From positions 9,362,843 to 9,426,842 of the forward strand of contig NC_084597.1 of NCBI RefSeq assembly GCF_033807715.1: 64,000 nt of DNA. The letters run 5' to 3'. Origin of the DNA: Cololabis saira. Its lineage: Eukaryota; Chordata; Actinopteri; Beloniformes; Belonidae. A program made the translations under genes and the position numbers. This document shows positions 24,384-36,094 of the stretch, piece after piece. The notes under the pieces were generated by a model. The model was not told where the DNA came from and ran no database searches. It saw only the letters and a program-made list of their open reading frames with translations. How positions within the stretch are numbered: position 1 is the first letter of the stretch; each line of letters starts with the position of its first letter.

Positions 24384-24807
24384 TGAATTATGTTCATATA
24401 CAACGACATTAGAATTGTCTGTTAGTGTTGCAATGCTATAAATAGAGTAACATGAAGGAGTGCATGTTGATGTCTGGGGAGATTAAAGTCAAAGATGACA
24501 GTTTTGTACATTACTTTATAAATGTGTTTTGTTAATTTTACATAACTACCACTTCTTCATAAGCTTTTCCTAACTCATACAGATGCAATGTTTTTTTGAG
24601 AATAGAACCACTGAATAATACTACGACCAAGACTAATACTGATACAAAATGTATTTAAATTTAGCAATATTGCTTATCATTAACTCCTGTGCAGATTGTT
24701 GGTATCAACATTTTCCAGATGAGTATTGATTTTTCTCTGTTGTTTCTGTATGACCCAGCCATCAAGACAACATTGTGTCATTCAAAGTTGTATATGAACA
24801 TAATTCA
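24384..24807. repeat. 21-bp perfect inverted pair 380 bp apart
   Basis: GAATTATGTTCATATACAAC at 24385-24404 recurs as its exact reverse complement at 24787-24806, with one further matching base outside. The intervening sequence is not otherwise symmetrical. It may be the ends of an old MITE; no target duplication is evident. Confidence 0.5.
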
Positions 24808-25458
24808 CTGGGGAACTTTTTAACAAGTCTGCTTTTACTTTTTTTCTTTTTTTTTTGCTGCACGGGTTGTATGCAAACACTTAAACCACCATGTGCAGAT
24901 GTTAGTACCCCCCTCCTTTAATCATTGGTTCATTTGTGTAAAAAAAATATCATAAAAATCCTCTGAGCGTAGTGGGTCTTAGCACTAGGTAAACGATACC
25001 TTAGACCATCAATTATATCTGTTTTTTGTTTTGTTTTTCCTCCACTCCATAACTAATTTAACTAAAAAGAAGAAACCAAAAAGAAAATTTGGGAAATCTG
25101 AAGCAGCCCCACTATTCAGTAATTTGTAGATCCATCTTCAGCATCAATTTGAAGGCCCATTTCTTTTTTTATCAAATTAATTCATTTCATTGAGGTTTTG
25201 GGGCACTGGTTGGTGCGCAGCTCTATCGAGGTACCGGTACAACATTTCAGTCGGGTTCAGTCAGGTCTGGACTAGGTGAATTTCAAATACTTGATTTGTT
25301 TATTTTTCAGCCATTTTTTCTGGTGTGCTCCAGACCACTGCTCTGTAAAGCCAGTTTTGACAAAGCTTTGGCAGTCAGTTTGAAGGCCTTTCATCTGCCT
25401 CTAAAATACTGTGATACCCAGGCCCTGTGGCTGCAGAACAACACCACATCACCCCCTC

Positions 25459-25473
25459 CTATATATGTATATA

Positions 25474-25537
<64 letters not shown>
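25459..25537. repeat. (AT)n microsatellite
   Basis: A long AT tract with GT interruptions at its left end. Confidence 0.95.
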
Positions 25538-25538
<1 letters not shown>

Positions 25539-25797
25539 CTTGTATCTTTCTTGTTGATATTTTGAAACGTCTTTTCTACCGGGACCTCAGAAACTCTTTT
25601 TTTCTTGTGCTTGTATAGATTTATATTAAAGTCTTCTTAACCCTTAATCTTTGATTTGTAGTCGGAGTCTGATTGATTGATATGAACTCTACAGGAGGTC
25701 AGCTTTAATTCAACTTTGCTTTGATACGAACACTGATGCGCCTATCTCTGGCAAAATAATTCCCATTTACCAAACTACAACAAAGTAAGGCCCCGTT

Positions 25798-26488
25798 TAC
25801 GCGGAGCAAAAACGGAGGCGTTTTCATGCGTTTTGGCCGTTGGTTTACACGAAAACGGAGCTCAAAGTCACCAAAAACGATCATTTCTGAAAACTCCAGC
25901 CAAAGTGGAGATTTTCAAAAACTCAGTTTTCACGTTTGCGTCTAAACAGAGGAAAACGGAGGAAAACGGAGGAAAACAGAGATTTAAGCTTCAGAACGTC
26001 ACATTATGCACCAGAAACTCACCAGCGTCATGTGTGCGACCTGTGTTTACAATTAGTTTGGCCACCGTCAATATTTTCTTGTATTTTACCTGTTTTATAT
26101 TCTAAAGTCACACTTAAAAGTAACTCCACTTCTCTGTCACTCCAAACGAAAGACTCTCGTAGCGTCTTGGAAGTAAAGCCTGAATTATGGTCCCGCGTTA
26201 AATCAACGCAGAGCCTACGGCGTAGGGTACGCGGCGATGCGCGCCGTACGGTGTGCGTCGCCGCGTACCCTACGCCGTAGGCTCTGCGTTGGTGTAACAC
26301 GGAACCACAAATCAGCCTTAACTGGAAGTTACACGTGTCATTTGTTGATGTTTTTTCCAGGATTCTGATTGGCTGGCATGACGTTAACAGCGTTTTCATG
26401 CGGGTCCGTGTAAACAAGGATATTTTTGAAAACGTATAGGGGAAAATATCAGTTTTTGTAAATACCCGGCTACGTGTAAACGTGGCCT
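25798..26488. mobile_element. hAT-like MITE of about 690 bp with AGGCCCCGTTTACGCG ends
   Basis: The left end AGGCCCCGTTTACGCGGAG and the right end, reverse-complemented, AGGCCACGTTTACACGTAG are inverted. Both are followed by GTTTTCATGCG motifs in matching orientation (GCGTTTTCATGCGTTTTGG left; CGCATGAAAACGC from the right). It has no transposase. It carries a nested palindromic MITE at 26177-26318. The target duplication is unclear. Confidence 0.65.
26177..26318. mobile_element. PIF/Harbinger-type palindromic MITE, nested, TAA-flanked
   Basis: The ends AGCCTGAATTATGGTCCCGC and AGGCTGATTTGTGGTTCCG (right end, reverse-complemented) are inverted. The centre folds on GCCTACGGCGTAGGGTACGC and its complement. 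TAA on both sides (26174-26176 and 26319-26321) fits the 3-bp preference of PIF/Harbinger. A longer direct match TGGAAGT lies on either side, so a 7-bp duplication is an alternative reading. Confidence 0.7.
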
Positions 26489-27259
26489 AAAACAACCAGA
26501 ACTGATGGAGAATACAACTCTTTAAAGTCTTCATTACAACATTCATGAAGAATTGTCAGTAAATGTTTCAGAACTTAAATCGGACTTGCCTGGAAAGTAT
26601 TTATGCTAAACTTTCCTGAAGAAACTGAGCAGATTGATCCATTTACAAAAAGGAGCGGGTTAATGTGCGACATTATAGGAACGAAGGGAACCAATTATTG
26701 CCCTGTTTGTGTTATATACATGTGCCCCTTTTTTTAACTGTAAAAACTTTGTGTGGGTCATTATGATCACTTAACCCAACTATAATCTGTCATGGCCAAG
26801 TTCCTCCTCTGTAAACGTTTCTCTGGTAGGCAGTAAAAATAACATTTTTAATCATGGGATAATTGCTGAGTGAAACTGATCAGGGCCTGATCAGTTCATT
26901 ATTTGTCTTTGTGCGGCCTGTGACGGCTTGATTTCGCGGGGTGCTGCTCATACCCAGGAGTGCAGATGAGAGAGGGTCAGACACACATGCATATGAGGTT
27001 AGCTTCCATCCACTCGTTGGCTTCCAGCGGGGGGGTCAACACCAAACCAACGAGGGGGCGACCTGACTCCCTCCCGGACAGCGACATGCACTGCCTTCCA
27101 ATTAATCCAACCACAAAAACGCCACTTTGGTTTAGACGGATTAATGCCGATCTCCAACAACATTATCTTTAGTTATTTAAGACAAAAGACATAAGAAAAA
27201 GAAAAACACAAGGTAGCATACCCGTCATGCAGCACAAGATGGCACACACAATGCTTCTA

Positions 27260-27580
<321 letters not shown>

Positions 27581-29288
27581 TCAGCAGTGGAGTCCATAAA
27601 GGCAATCATCCTAGTAATTACCCGCCGTATTATCATAAACATGAACTGAGAGCAGAGAAGGATTCTGGAGAAGTTGAGTTAATGTGAATGTAAATAAAAT
27701 GAGAAGCCCATAATCAGTGCTGCTGCTCACATTATGATGAAAGAAATCATCATCCTGCAGAGGGGCTAACAGTCACCCATTATGATACAGTAAATGGTTT
27801 CATCGGCAGGCATCAGTGCATCTCTGCATTCATGCACTGCATCAGGTCTAAAGTATAATGCGTAAGCAAACAGAGGTATTGTTTCACAGTTTCCCTGTTT
27901 TCCTGTTGTGACATGATGAGATGTGAAGCTGGCGGCAGAACAATGCATCAGCAAAAGCATCTAAACAGACGCTCTGCTGCCTATTCACATCTGCCAAGAC
28001 ACAATGCACTGTTATCTCCGCATTTACATCTGAAATGAGATGCACACAAAAATACGTTGTCAGCTGTTTGATAGGTCTTGACTGCAAATAACACGAAGTA
28101 AATCATAGCTTTAACAAAAAAGTAAATAAAAACATGTATTTGGAGGTCCACTTTTATATCTAGCCTCAGCAGTGAAAGGAGTCGGTTGCATTATATCTGA
28201 CTGCTCCTGACTTTCTGAAGGCTTTCTGCCAGTTTCATCTTTGGCTTCAAGCCCTGAAGGCATTTTTCTTCTCTTCAAATATTTTCTGACTTGATAATAG
28301 CGTGTCACATTCATGATTTTATTTTTCTAATCCACCTGTTTTTATATATCGATTCACTTAACGGTCTCTTTATTTGGAATAGCATTGTTTTGGATATGTT
28401 TTATGCAATTATTTCATAAATAAAATTAAATTAAAAATGCATTTAATCAAGGACCTAGTTTTGATGAATATATTTAAACTATTACATTATTTATAAATCA
28501 CATGAACAAATAATCTTTTTAAGGGAATGTAATTTAAAATTGAATTTAACCTCAGTCCTGCATCTAAAATATCAGGATAATTGCTCTAAAGGCCTGAAAA
28601 AAGCTCTGTTTGAGCTGCAGGGTGTCGTATACAGTAACATGGACAATGATTGTTCATAGGTCTCCCAGTTCCATCTGCCCTCCTGCTCATTTTATCCCTC
28701 CTCCAGTGTTTCTCCTCGTTATCTTAACACTGCTTAACCTCCCTCCATGTCTGCAGTTGCATTCACCCTACTGCCCGATGTCCCCCTGCATGGTTAAATG
28801 TCAACTTGTTATGGTGCCATCTTAACTCGGCTCTGCCGCGAGCGCGGCATCTGCAAGACGTGCGAGCGTTGCTCTTAAGCTGTGGGTGTGAAGAAGGTGT
28901 TAGTGCTGCTGTAACGGAAAAGCAACCGCTATACAGGGCATGCAGTACCTCTGTTAACAAAGAAGGACAAACAAGGGGGAAAAAAAAGACGACGGAGACG
29001 GAAAAAAAGTGTGACACATCGCAGGTCACTTGAGAAATGAGGGGAAGAGGCAAGGGCCAATAGAAAGACGGAGAGGGAGTGGTTGGTCTGTATTAATATC
29101 AACACACTGTTGTGCCGAGAAGCTTGTATGACACACCCTGTGGCAACGTCCTCAGGTAAATGTGTTACTTGACACTGAGGAGCCAGCTCAGGTCTAGAGA
29201 GGTGGTGTAAGCAGCAGTGCTAAGCTGAAAATACTTCATATGATCTGACGTTGCACTCATTTGGACAATATCATAAATTGCGCTGCTT

Positions 29289-29289
<1 letters not shown>

Positions 29290-29331
<42 letters not shown>

Positions 29332-29695
29332 TATATGTATATACATGTATATATTAAGAAAATAATATATATAACTTAAGAAAATGTTTAAAAAAGAAAA
29401 GATAAGTGCCTACAAAAAAAAGAAGGAGAAAGAGAAAAAAATAGATAGAAGAGTGGTATTTTTGTTTGTTTTCTTGTTATAAATATATGTATAGATAGAT
29501 TGGTGTTCAGTAAGTCAATGTAATTGTATTAACAGAGGTAGCATAAGTTATCATAAGCAGGTATCATAAGTTTTCTTCTTCCTGCTCCTTTTCTTTCATG
29601 GTGATAATGTGTACTTTATGGAATTTTTTACAACATTATTAAGAAGATATACCATGGATGGAATAAATGAAATGAAATGAAATGAAATCATTATA
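29290..29695 (+). mobile_element. Probable LINE 3' tail with (AT)n tract and (AAATG)n end
   Basis: An (AT)n tract at 29290-29325 is followed by AT-rich sequence. A segment near 29560-29610 (TTCTTCTTCCTGCTCCTTTTC) leads into GGAATAAATGAAATGAAATG. Short tandem tails of this type are usual at the 3' ends of fish L2/RTE-like LINEs. There is no coding part. Confidence 0.45.
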
Positions 29696-31786
29696 TATGT
29701 ATTTACATGTATATAAGTATATAAGTTCATTTTTGTACATTCATCTGGCCTACATTCATCTGGCTAATAACAAATACATCTAATACATGTTAAACCAAAT
29801 ACAAACATTTAAATATCTACATGTAAGTATCTAACAAACTTTAGTGGATTTTTCTGCAGTTTTCAACCACAGGGATTTTATTCTCACAGAGACTGGATAG
29901 GAACGATTGCTCCAGAATGTGAGTGTTAAAATGTCTTTTGTCACATATCTTTAAAGACAATACGCGTGTGACAGAATTAATAAATGCAACTACACTCAGA
30001 TAAAATAATCTGGTAGGTACAGTAAATATAAATAATCTGGAAGCTGCAGACATACTGTTTTACATCTGCAGCTTCAAGGTTTTTTCTTCTTATTTTGCAA
30101 AAATGAATGATTTAAATGCTACATTTCACATAAATTTTGGTCATCAACAGTCTTCTTAAGATATATGAAAGTTGCTGTGTAAAAAAGGAGGAAAGATAAT
30201 GAGGTGAAACTCTCCCCAGCTGATACTTTTGGATCATAAGTGTTCTGACATTTCTGATATGCAAATTGATCATTATCCAAACATGTCTGCGCAGATGTTT
30301 AAAGTCCAGGGATTTTGATTTTGGGTTTATTTGATTCTCTTTTGTGTTTCTGCTGCTTTTCTTTTGCTATGTTGGACTTATGTTTTGTATCTTCATTTCA
30401 ACTTTTATCTTGTGTTAGTGCTTCTAGGTGAGGATCTTTTACATGCTACATCATGCAGCTGGGCTGGTTTATGTGCACCGTTCTAACACTAAAAACTATC
30501 TTCAGATGCTTGTTTTTCTTTATTAGCCTGACTTGGAGGTTAAGATGCAGGAGAAACTTCATACTCAACCAACTCAAGGTTAAAGCTAAGAAATGAATGT
30601 ATATTTTAACAGTTAAAACACTTGAGAAAGCTCAGTCACCTGGAAAACCTGTGTGTATTTTAAGGTGTTTTTGTGCATGAGAAAGTCAGTATGCTGTTAT
30701 CACTCCCCATGATGCAGTTTGACACGTGTCTGTTGCCTTGTCACAAAGCATCACTGTTGACCCCCAGAGCACTGAGAATAATCTGCCATCACGTCATGTG
30801 TCACGTACTCTCGTGGCAACTAGCTCCCTTTCCTCCTGCCTCCTCTTGAATGGGTTTGAGAGGAGTTGGTCGCTATGACTAAGAGATTCAAGTCCAAAAG
30901 GGATTCTCATCTGCAGTCAGTCATCGTCCAAGCATTGCTGCAAACTCTTTTAGTCCTGAAGCCTCATGGTGACTTCACAAGGCTGTGTGATATTAATATG
31001 TAATCCCATCCAATCATCCAATTTTAGCATGCAGGTGTTGTACGGACTGTGGCTAAAGGTGCTTTGTGACCTACTGTCCTCACAGATGTCCTGCTCATTA
31101 TGCTAATAGTTTGCTATGGCTTGACTCAGTGTCGTAGCTCCCCTCCCTCCTTCTGTTTCTGTATGTGTGCCTCTCGCTGATTTTGTATTCTAGCCACGCT
31201 TTGGCTCGGTTGTAAGGGGAGAGTGAATCTTCTGAGGGGGGAGAAAGACTGATCATCGACTAATGTCATGCGAAAGGGTAAGAATATCAGCAGGGCAGAA
31301 GGCAAACAGCAGGTACACGCACGGACAGAATGTACAATCATGAGCTCTGCACTTTTTAATTGTTTTCGCTGATAAAGTGCATGGGAACTTTTCTTTTTTT
31401 TAAAGATTTCTTTGTGTTCTTCAATTTATTTACACATTTTTACCTTTTTCTGTGAATTAATTTTTTTCATTGCTGCTGATTGCAAAATATCCATCTTACA
31501 CTTCTAATTTCACTTACGAGCTCCTTAAGGCATTTCAGAAGGACTACAGACTGAATCGACTGTTAATCTCTGCACAGACTGAGAGCATTAGCAAGATAAA
31601 AAATGTAAAGGATGTGACATAACTATGGAGGTGTTTCAGATGACTACTGAAAAGATTAGGTCTTTAATTCATTTCCTGGATTAATGAAATAGTCCACTTT
31701 TCTGGGGACTAGTAACGATCAGAAATGAGTGAGTGGGCTGCAGAGCATCTTATTTATCTGTTTTTAATGACACACTTTTAAAAAAA

Positions 31787-31962
31787 AAAATGTTGTGGCT
31801 CTAGTGGACTTTATTCAAGTTTTAGACATTAAGGGGGTAGAGAGAGAGACCGACGACATGGAGCAAAGGTCCACAGGCTGGGACTCAAACCTGCGACCGC
31901 TGCACGACTGTAGCCTCAGTAAATGGGCCACTTGCTTTAACCACTGGGCCACCCAGCGGCTC
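31787..31962 (-). mobile_element. tRNA-derived SINE
   Basis: Read on the minus strand the head is GAGCCGCTGGGTGGCCCAGTGG, which includes an A-box-like TGGCCCAGTGG. About 45 bp further is the B-box-like GGTTTGAGTCC within GCAGGTTTGAGTCCCAGCC. This spacing and the B box are characteristic of RNA polymerase III promoters in tRNA-derived SINEs. The 3' part ends near a poly-T/poly-A run at 31780-31790. Confidence 0.75.
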
Positions 31963-32026
31963 AATGACATGCTTTTTAAGCAAAAATGATTTATCAATTA
32001 AATGGTTACTTCTTAATCAGTTCAAC

Positions 32027-32630
32027 TAGGGCTGGGCAATATGGACCAAAAGTCATATCTGGATATTTTCTAGCTGAATGGCGATACTCGATATATATCG
32101 ATATTTTTTCTGTGCCATAATTGGGGTTTCCCCCAAAGCATTATAGCATAGCATCTCTGTTAGTCTCATTTTTTTCTGAGGCAAACCCTTAAAAAAACAA
32201 TCAGTTTTAATACAAAGCCTCGTGCCAAATGTCACACAGGTACCTTTATTAACAGAGGTCTGCACAATATCAAAATGTATAAAACAAATGAAATAAAATA
32301 AACTGCCTGCATATATAGAATAAAAATGCTTCTTGAATACAATAAAACAAATATCCCTTTCCTGCATAACAATTAAATTAAAATACACTGTGCAATTAAT
32401 ACAATGTAGACAGTAACAGGCAGACTTTTCCACTGAGGTTGACAGTTGTGCAAATAACAAAACATTTGTGCAAATCTCAAATAAAACATTCAAGTCAATT
32501 CGTCAAAAAAAAGCTATATAAAAATCATAATTATTTTTTTTTAATTGATATAAACAATATTGTCTCGTACCATATCGCGTTTGAAAATATATCGATATAT
32601 ATTAAAATCTCGATATATCGCCCAGCCCTA
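32027..32630 (+). mobile_element. hAT-type MITE, copy A (604 bp), intron 6
   Basis: The ends are TAGGGCTGGGCAATATGG and ATATCGCCCAGCCCTA, flanked by the exact 8-bp direct repeat AGTTCAAC at 32019-32026 and 32631-32638. Subterminal ATATCGAT-type motifs occur at both ends. The interior is AT-rich and non-coding, although a 146-codon frame happens to be open on the minus strand. Copy B at 36095-36706 is a close relative in opposite orientation. Confidence 0.9.
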
Positions 32631-33307
32631 AGTTCAACCCATTTTCCAGCATGTATTTCCAGAACTTTAACTGTGACAATTAGTTCAGCCTGCTCATTTA
32701 TAACTTACCCGTTTACAAGCATGGATTAGTAATCAACAGTATAGTAATGTTTTCAAATAGCTTGCAAATAGTTTTTTTTACATTTATAATGATGACAAAC
32801 TCAAAGTATATTTCTCCTGTCATTATTCTGCTGACTAAATCAAGAACAATCTAAATATTTAGCAACTGTTCACCATGTTTGTTTCTTTTCAACAGCTGCC
32901 CACTGAGGTGACCGCTATTCATGAAAGGATTACATTCCGACCAGGGCTCCCGAAGCATTGGCAGAGTGTGTTTGACACAAGTCGTGTGGTTTGAAGGTGC
33001 AGGAGAGAAGACGCCACTTCTTTTTTGATTCACTGCCTTCTATAGCTCGCCTGCGAGACGCGCACTGCAGTCAGAAGACACACCAAAGCGAAGGTATTCT
33101 TAGACTCCTTCAGTCTCCTCCCATAGTGAGGAGGAACTCAAAAGATAAAATATGCAAGAAGCCCAAAAATAGGAAACTTCACTCTCTAACAGACAACATT
33201 GTCTGCCCGTGGATTTTTTGCAGGAGTAAACAACGTGCAATGAAATTACATTTGACATATAAAACATTCATGGCATCTGTGACGTCTCAGAGAGGGAACG
33301 TGAAGCG

Positions 33308-33331
33308 AGAGAGAGAGAGAGAGAGAGAGAG
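33308..33331. repeat. (GA)n microsatellite
   Basis: About 12 GA units. Confidence 0.9.
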
Positions 33332-34088
33332 CGAAAGTTCAGCAAAGAACAGAACGAGGGAATCGCTCCTGACTTCACACAGCAGATAAATCCACAGAGG
33401 CTGTTCATGATGAGTGCCAAGTAAGCTCCAGCAGAAACGTATGGACGGAGCGGAGAATTCATGCATCTGCATGTGTTCAAGGGGGAGAGTGGAAGTGAAA
33501 GTGGGGGAGGGACTTGTGTGTGTCCTAAGGGATGCCTGATCCGTGCCTTGGCCCACTCCAGCTACCAGATGAGAGGTTACGTAACAACGGAAGCTGACTA
33601 ACGTCCAACGCTGGTTAATGAGAATCTACAATAACTTCCAACAGCATCAAACGCAGGGCGCCAGCCCTGGAATATTACTGTGTAAGCATATCCACATGAC
33701 TGCCAGGAGCATGTTCTCCGTGGCCTGAAAGTTTTTTTTATAGGGCCTGATTTACTAAAGGTTTGCGTGCGTAAAAACGTGTGCAAACTTGACATCACCC
33801 GCAAACCAATGTGCAAGCTGATCTACTAACAGCGTGCAAAGAGGACTGCGCCTCTCAAATGAGCAAAATAGCACACGCTGTTCATTTAGTACTTTTGCCC
33901 TGATGAATAATCAATATGGGGCGTACCCGCCAGAAAGCGCTAAATACTGGGAGGGGAAAATGCAAATAGGTTCATTTACCACACGCAATGAGATTTACCA
34001 AGCCCGAAAGTAATTGCGGGGATTGTGATTGCGTCTGTATTTAATACGTTCGAAAGGAAGGTGCTAATCTGCCCGGCATTACGCACCG

Positions 34089-34160
34089 ATGGCTGCTGTT
34101 ATTGTGGCAAGGAGGCGACATCGCCAAAATCAAAGAATACGCAGAGAGAGAGTCTTTATT
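34089..34160 (+). pseudogene. N-terminal relic of a Harbinger transposase
   Basis: An ATG opens MAAVIVARRRHRQNQRIRRE followed by RVF, an arginine-rich start resembling fish Harbinger (HARBI1-like) transposases. The frame then continues into unrelated sequence, and the DDE nuclease is absent. Confidence 0.45.
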
Positions 34161-34462
34161 CTGCTGCATGCTATTTTAAAAATGGTTGCACAAGTTTTAT
34201 TAAAGGCCACTTTTTCTTTAGTTCTTCGCCTTATATCTTGCCACCTTCTTTTAACCTCATCTGCCGTTCTTTTTGTCTTACCAACTGCATTTATTCTATC
34301 GCAGATTTTCTCCCATATTGCGTTTCTTTTGGTAATGTTTAAATTTCTTTGCTGTAGTTCATGAATGTGTTTATTTGCCTCTTCCACTAATATTTCTAAC
34401 TCCAACTCGTCAAATTTCATTTTGCGCTTGCGACTATCCTGCTTTCCATCCAGACTCTCCAT
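34130..34462 (-). pseudogene. Myb/SANT-like DNA-binding protein fragment of a Harbinger element
   Basis: A 110-codon frame starts MESLDGKQDSRKRKMKF and continues with a helix-rich trihelix-like region: LEILVEEANKHIHEL, NAIWEKICDRINAVG, RTADEVKRRWQDIRRRTKEK. The spaced W residues (AIWEKI, RRWQDI) and basic segment are what is expected of the Myb/SANT-like accessory protein of PIF/Harbinger transposons, which helps the transposase bind DNA. The usual longer C-terminal part is replaced by unrelated sequence after about residue 83, so the protein is truncated. Function in the host is unknown. Confidence 0.7.
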
Positions 34463-34718
34463 GGCGCAAACCGTAAGACACGCAACACCTCATTTAAATA
34501 CTGAGGTTTGCACCTGTTATCAATTGCGCAAGCATTCTTAGTTGATCACCCGCAAAACACACAACAGCACGTGCAAACTTTTTCAGTGCACACGCAATTT
34601 AGTACTCTTTATTTAGGATCTTAGTAAATCAGGCCCATAATCTGCTCTTGAATTTTTTGCATGAAAGATATGAAAGGTAAGTCAAATCTGCAGGTTAAAG
34701 ATGTGCTCAGGATCTTAC

Positions 34719-34959
34719 CTCCAAAGTACGACCCATCAGTCAACTTCATCTCCTTGTTGAACTTGGTGATGACGCTTGCAACGCCGTGCTGAATGAAGTA
34801 CATCTTCTTCCCGACGGTGCCTTCCCTGATGATGTAGTCGTTGGGCTGAAAGACCTCAAACTTCAACTTGCTCAGCATCCCCGTCACGAAGTTGGGGTCA
34901 GCATTGGCAAATAGAGGCATGGTGGCGACGAGCTTACGGCAGTTGAAGTTGACGATTTC
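34719..34959 (-). CDS. hcn1: hcn1 exon 6: end of C-linker and first part of the cyclic-nucleotide-binding domain
   Basis: This 241-bp exon encodes [20 protein letters not shown] through the CNBD beta-roll ([33 protein letters not shown]) and ends at DGSYFG followed by one base of a Glu codon completed by exon 7. It gives the C-linker E'/F' helices and the CNBD A helix with beta strands 1-5. The acceptor is ..caacaccag|GAA and the donor TTTGGAG|gtaaga; it enters in phase 0 and leaves in phase 1. Because 241 is not a multiple of 3, skipping this exon would frameshift the C-terminus. The exon lies between two inverted copies of a 0.6-kb MITE (32027-32630 and 36095-36706), and a Harbinger element begins 82 bp past its donor. 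Confidence 0.96.
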
Positions 34960-36094
34960 CTGGTGTTGGATGAAATGGATTACACCATGCCAAACATTAT
35001 TCAATTATTTCCATCAAAAATCTGGAAAAACAAGCAGATGGTAGGCGGTCTGACACTAAATGCCCTCTCATATATTTTTTTCTCTGCTGCTGATATCTGA
35101 AAGCATAAATGAACATGGTGCTGATTTAGTCCTAATGCTTCTAAAGCACTTCCCACGTCTTTCCTGACAGGAAACTTTTTGGCACACGAATCACACCCTG
35201 ATGAGTTTGCCCCCTGGTGCCGGCTGCAGGCCATCTTTCTTGTCTCATCCTGTCCCCTCAGCCTCAGCAGGAGATTAGGAGCTTGTTGTCTGTTTGTCCA
35301 GCATCTCTGTTGCTGTGCAGATGGGAAAGCCGGGGCACTTGGCATCTGCAGTGGCGTGTTGTTGACCCCACATGAGAGATAATTCTCCTCCAGTGACAAC
35401 AGGACATTAACAGAAAGGATAACCAATCTCTGCGATGTTTGCTGTCTACATGAGGGCAACGCAAGGAATTTTATCTCAACCTCAGATGCGTTTGTCAGCT
35501 CATGCCATGGGGCTCTGACCTCAATCACGCACCGGAAATAATGAATTAGATGCTGAGCAGTTTTTCTAGCCAACTAGAATTCCTCATGGGGAAACAATCT
35601 TAGGCTATGCACATTTAAACATTTGTCATATGGTTGAGAATAAGGAACATTGAGACAAAGACAAGCAAAGGGGAAGAGAGAGCAGCAAATCTGTCCTGCT
35701 TTTAGGTTATATGGAGTCGACTGGTTGCATATTTGATCTTAACTGCAAACCTCATAAACTATTCCAACTCTATCTATATTTTAGATGTGTGATTCATTAC
35801 AAAGACACAAGATTCAACACAGAGATGCAACCCATCACAGTGTTTCAAATTATTTGCTATTTTTGTCACTTTGCTGTGATAAACTTGTAAGCAGGTGCAG
35901 CTTAGAGAGTTCTCTGTTTTGGTGCATTTACCCACGAAGGCCGAAGGCCCCATTTAAGGAAAAGATGTAAAAACCTTAACAGAGTCTCGTCCAGAATTTT
36001 AAGGATTCATATTTCGAAACCTTTAGTTTTCATTGTAAATTATTGCCTTTCCCCTTCTTTTTACAATGTCTAAAACTTTTTTTATGCACTCAAA

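Larger units (their letters stand above)
33743..34636. mobile_element. PIF/Harbinger derivative, 894 bp, with Myb-like ORF
   Basis: The ends GGGCCTGATTTACTAA and TTAGTAAATCAGGCCC are inverted and flanked by ATA on both sides (33740-33742 and 34637-34639). Inverted GCAAAC/GTTTGC and GCGTGTG motifs fill the subterminal regions. Inside are a Myb/SANT-like reading frame (minus strand) and a short N-terminal relic resembling a Harbinger transposase (plus strand), arranged head to head as in autonomous Harbinger elements. The nuclease domain is gone, so it is an internally deleted copy. It lies only 82 bp downstream of the hcn1 exon 6 donor. Confidence 0.8.

Noticed and set aside
31787..31962. Possible genuine tRNA gene because of A- and B-box-like motifs
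   Set aside because: The cloverleaf does not close and the region continues into a SINE body; the same holds for 55893-55965 and 59939-60275.
32053..32493. 146-codon frame in MITE copy A, related to frames in copy B
   Set aside because: Copy B has the frame broken, the protein has no recognisable domain, and the element is a typical non-coding MITE.
35001..35573. 190-codon minus-strand frame adjacent to exon 6
   Set aside because: It does not resemble HCN or any domain that I know and lies upstream of a well-supported splice acceptor.
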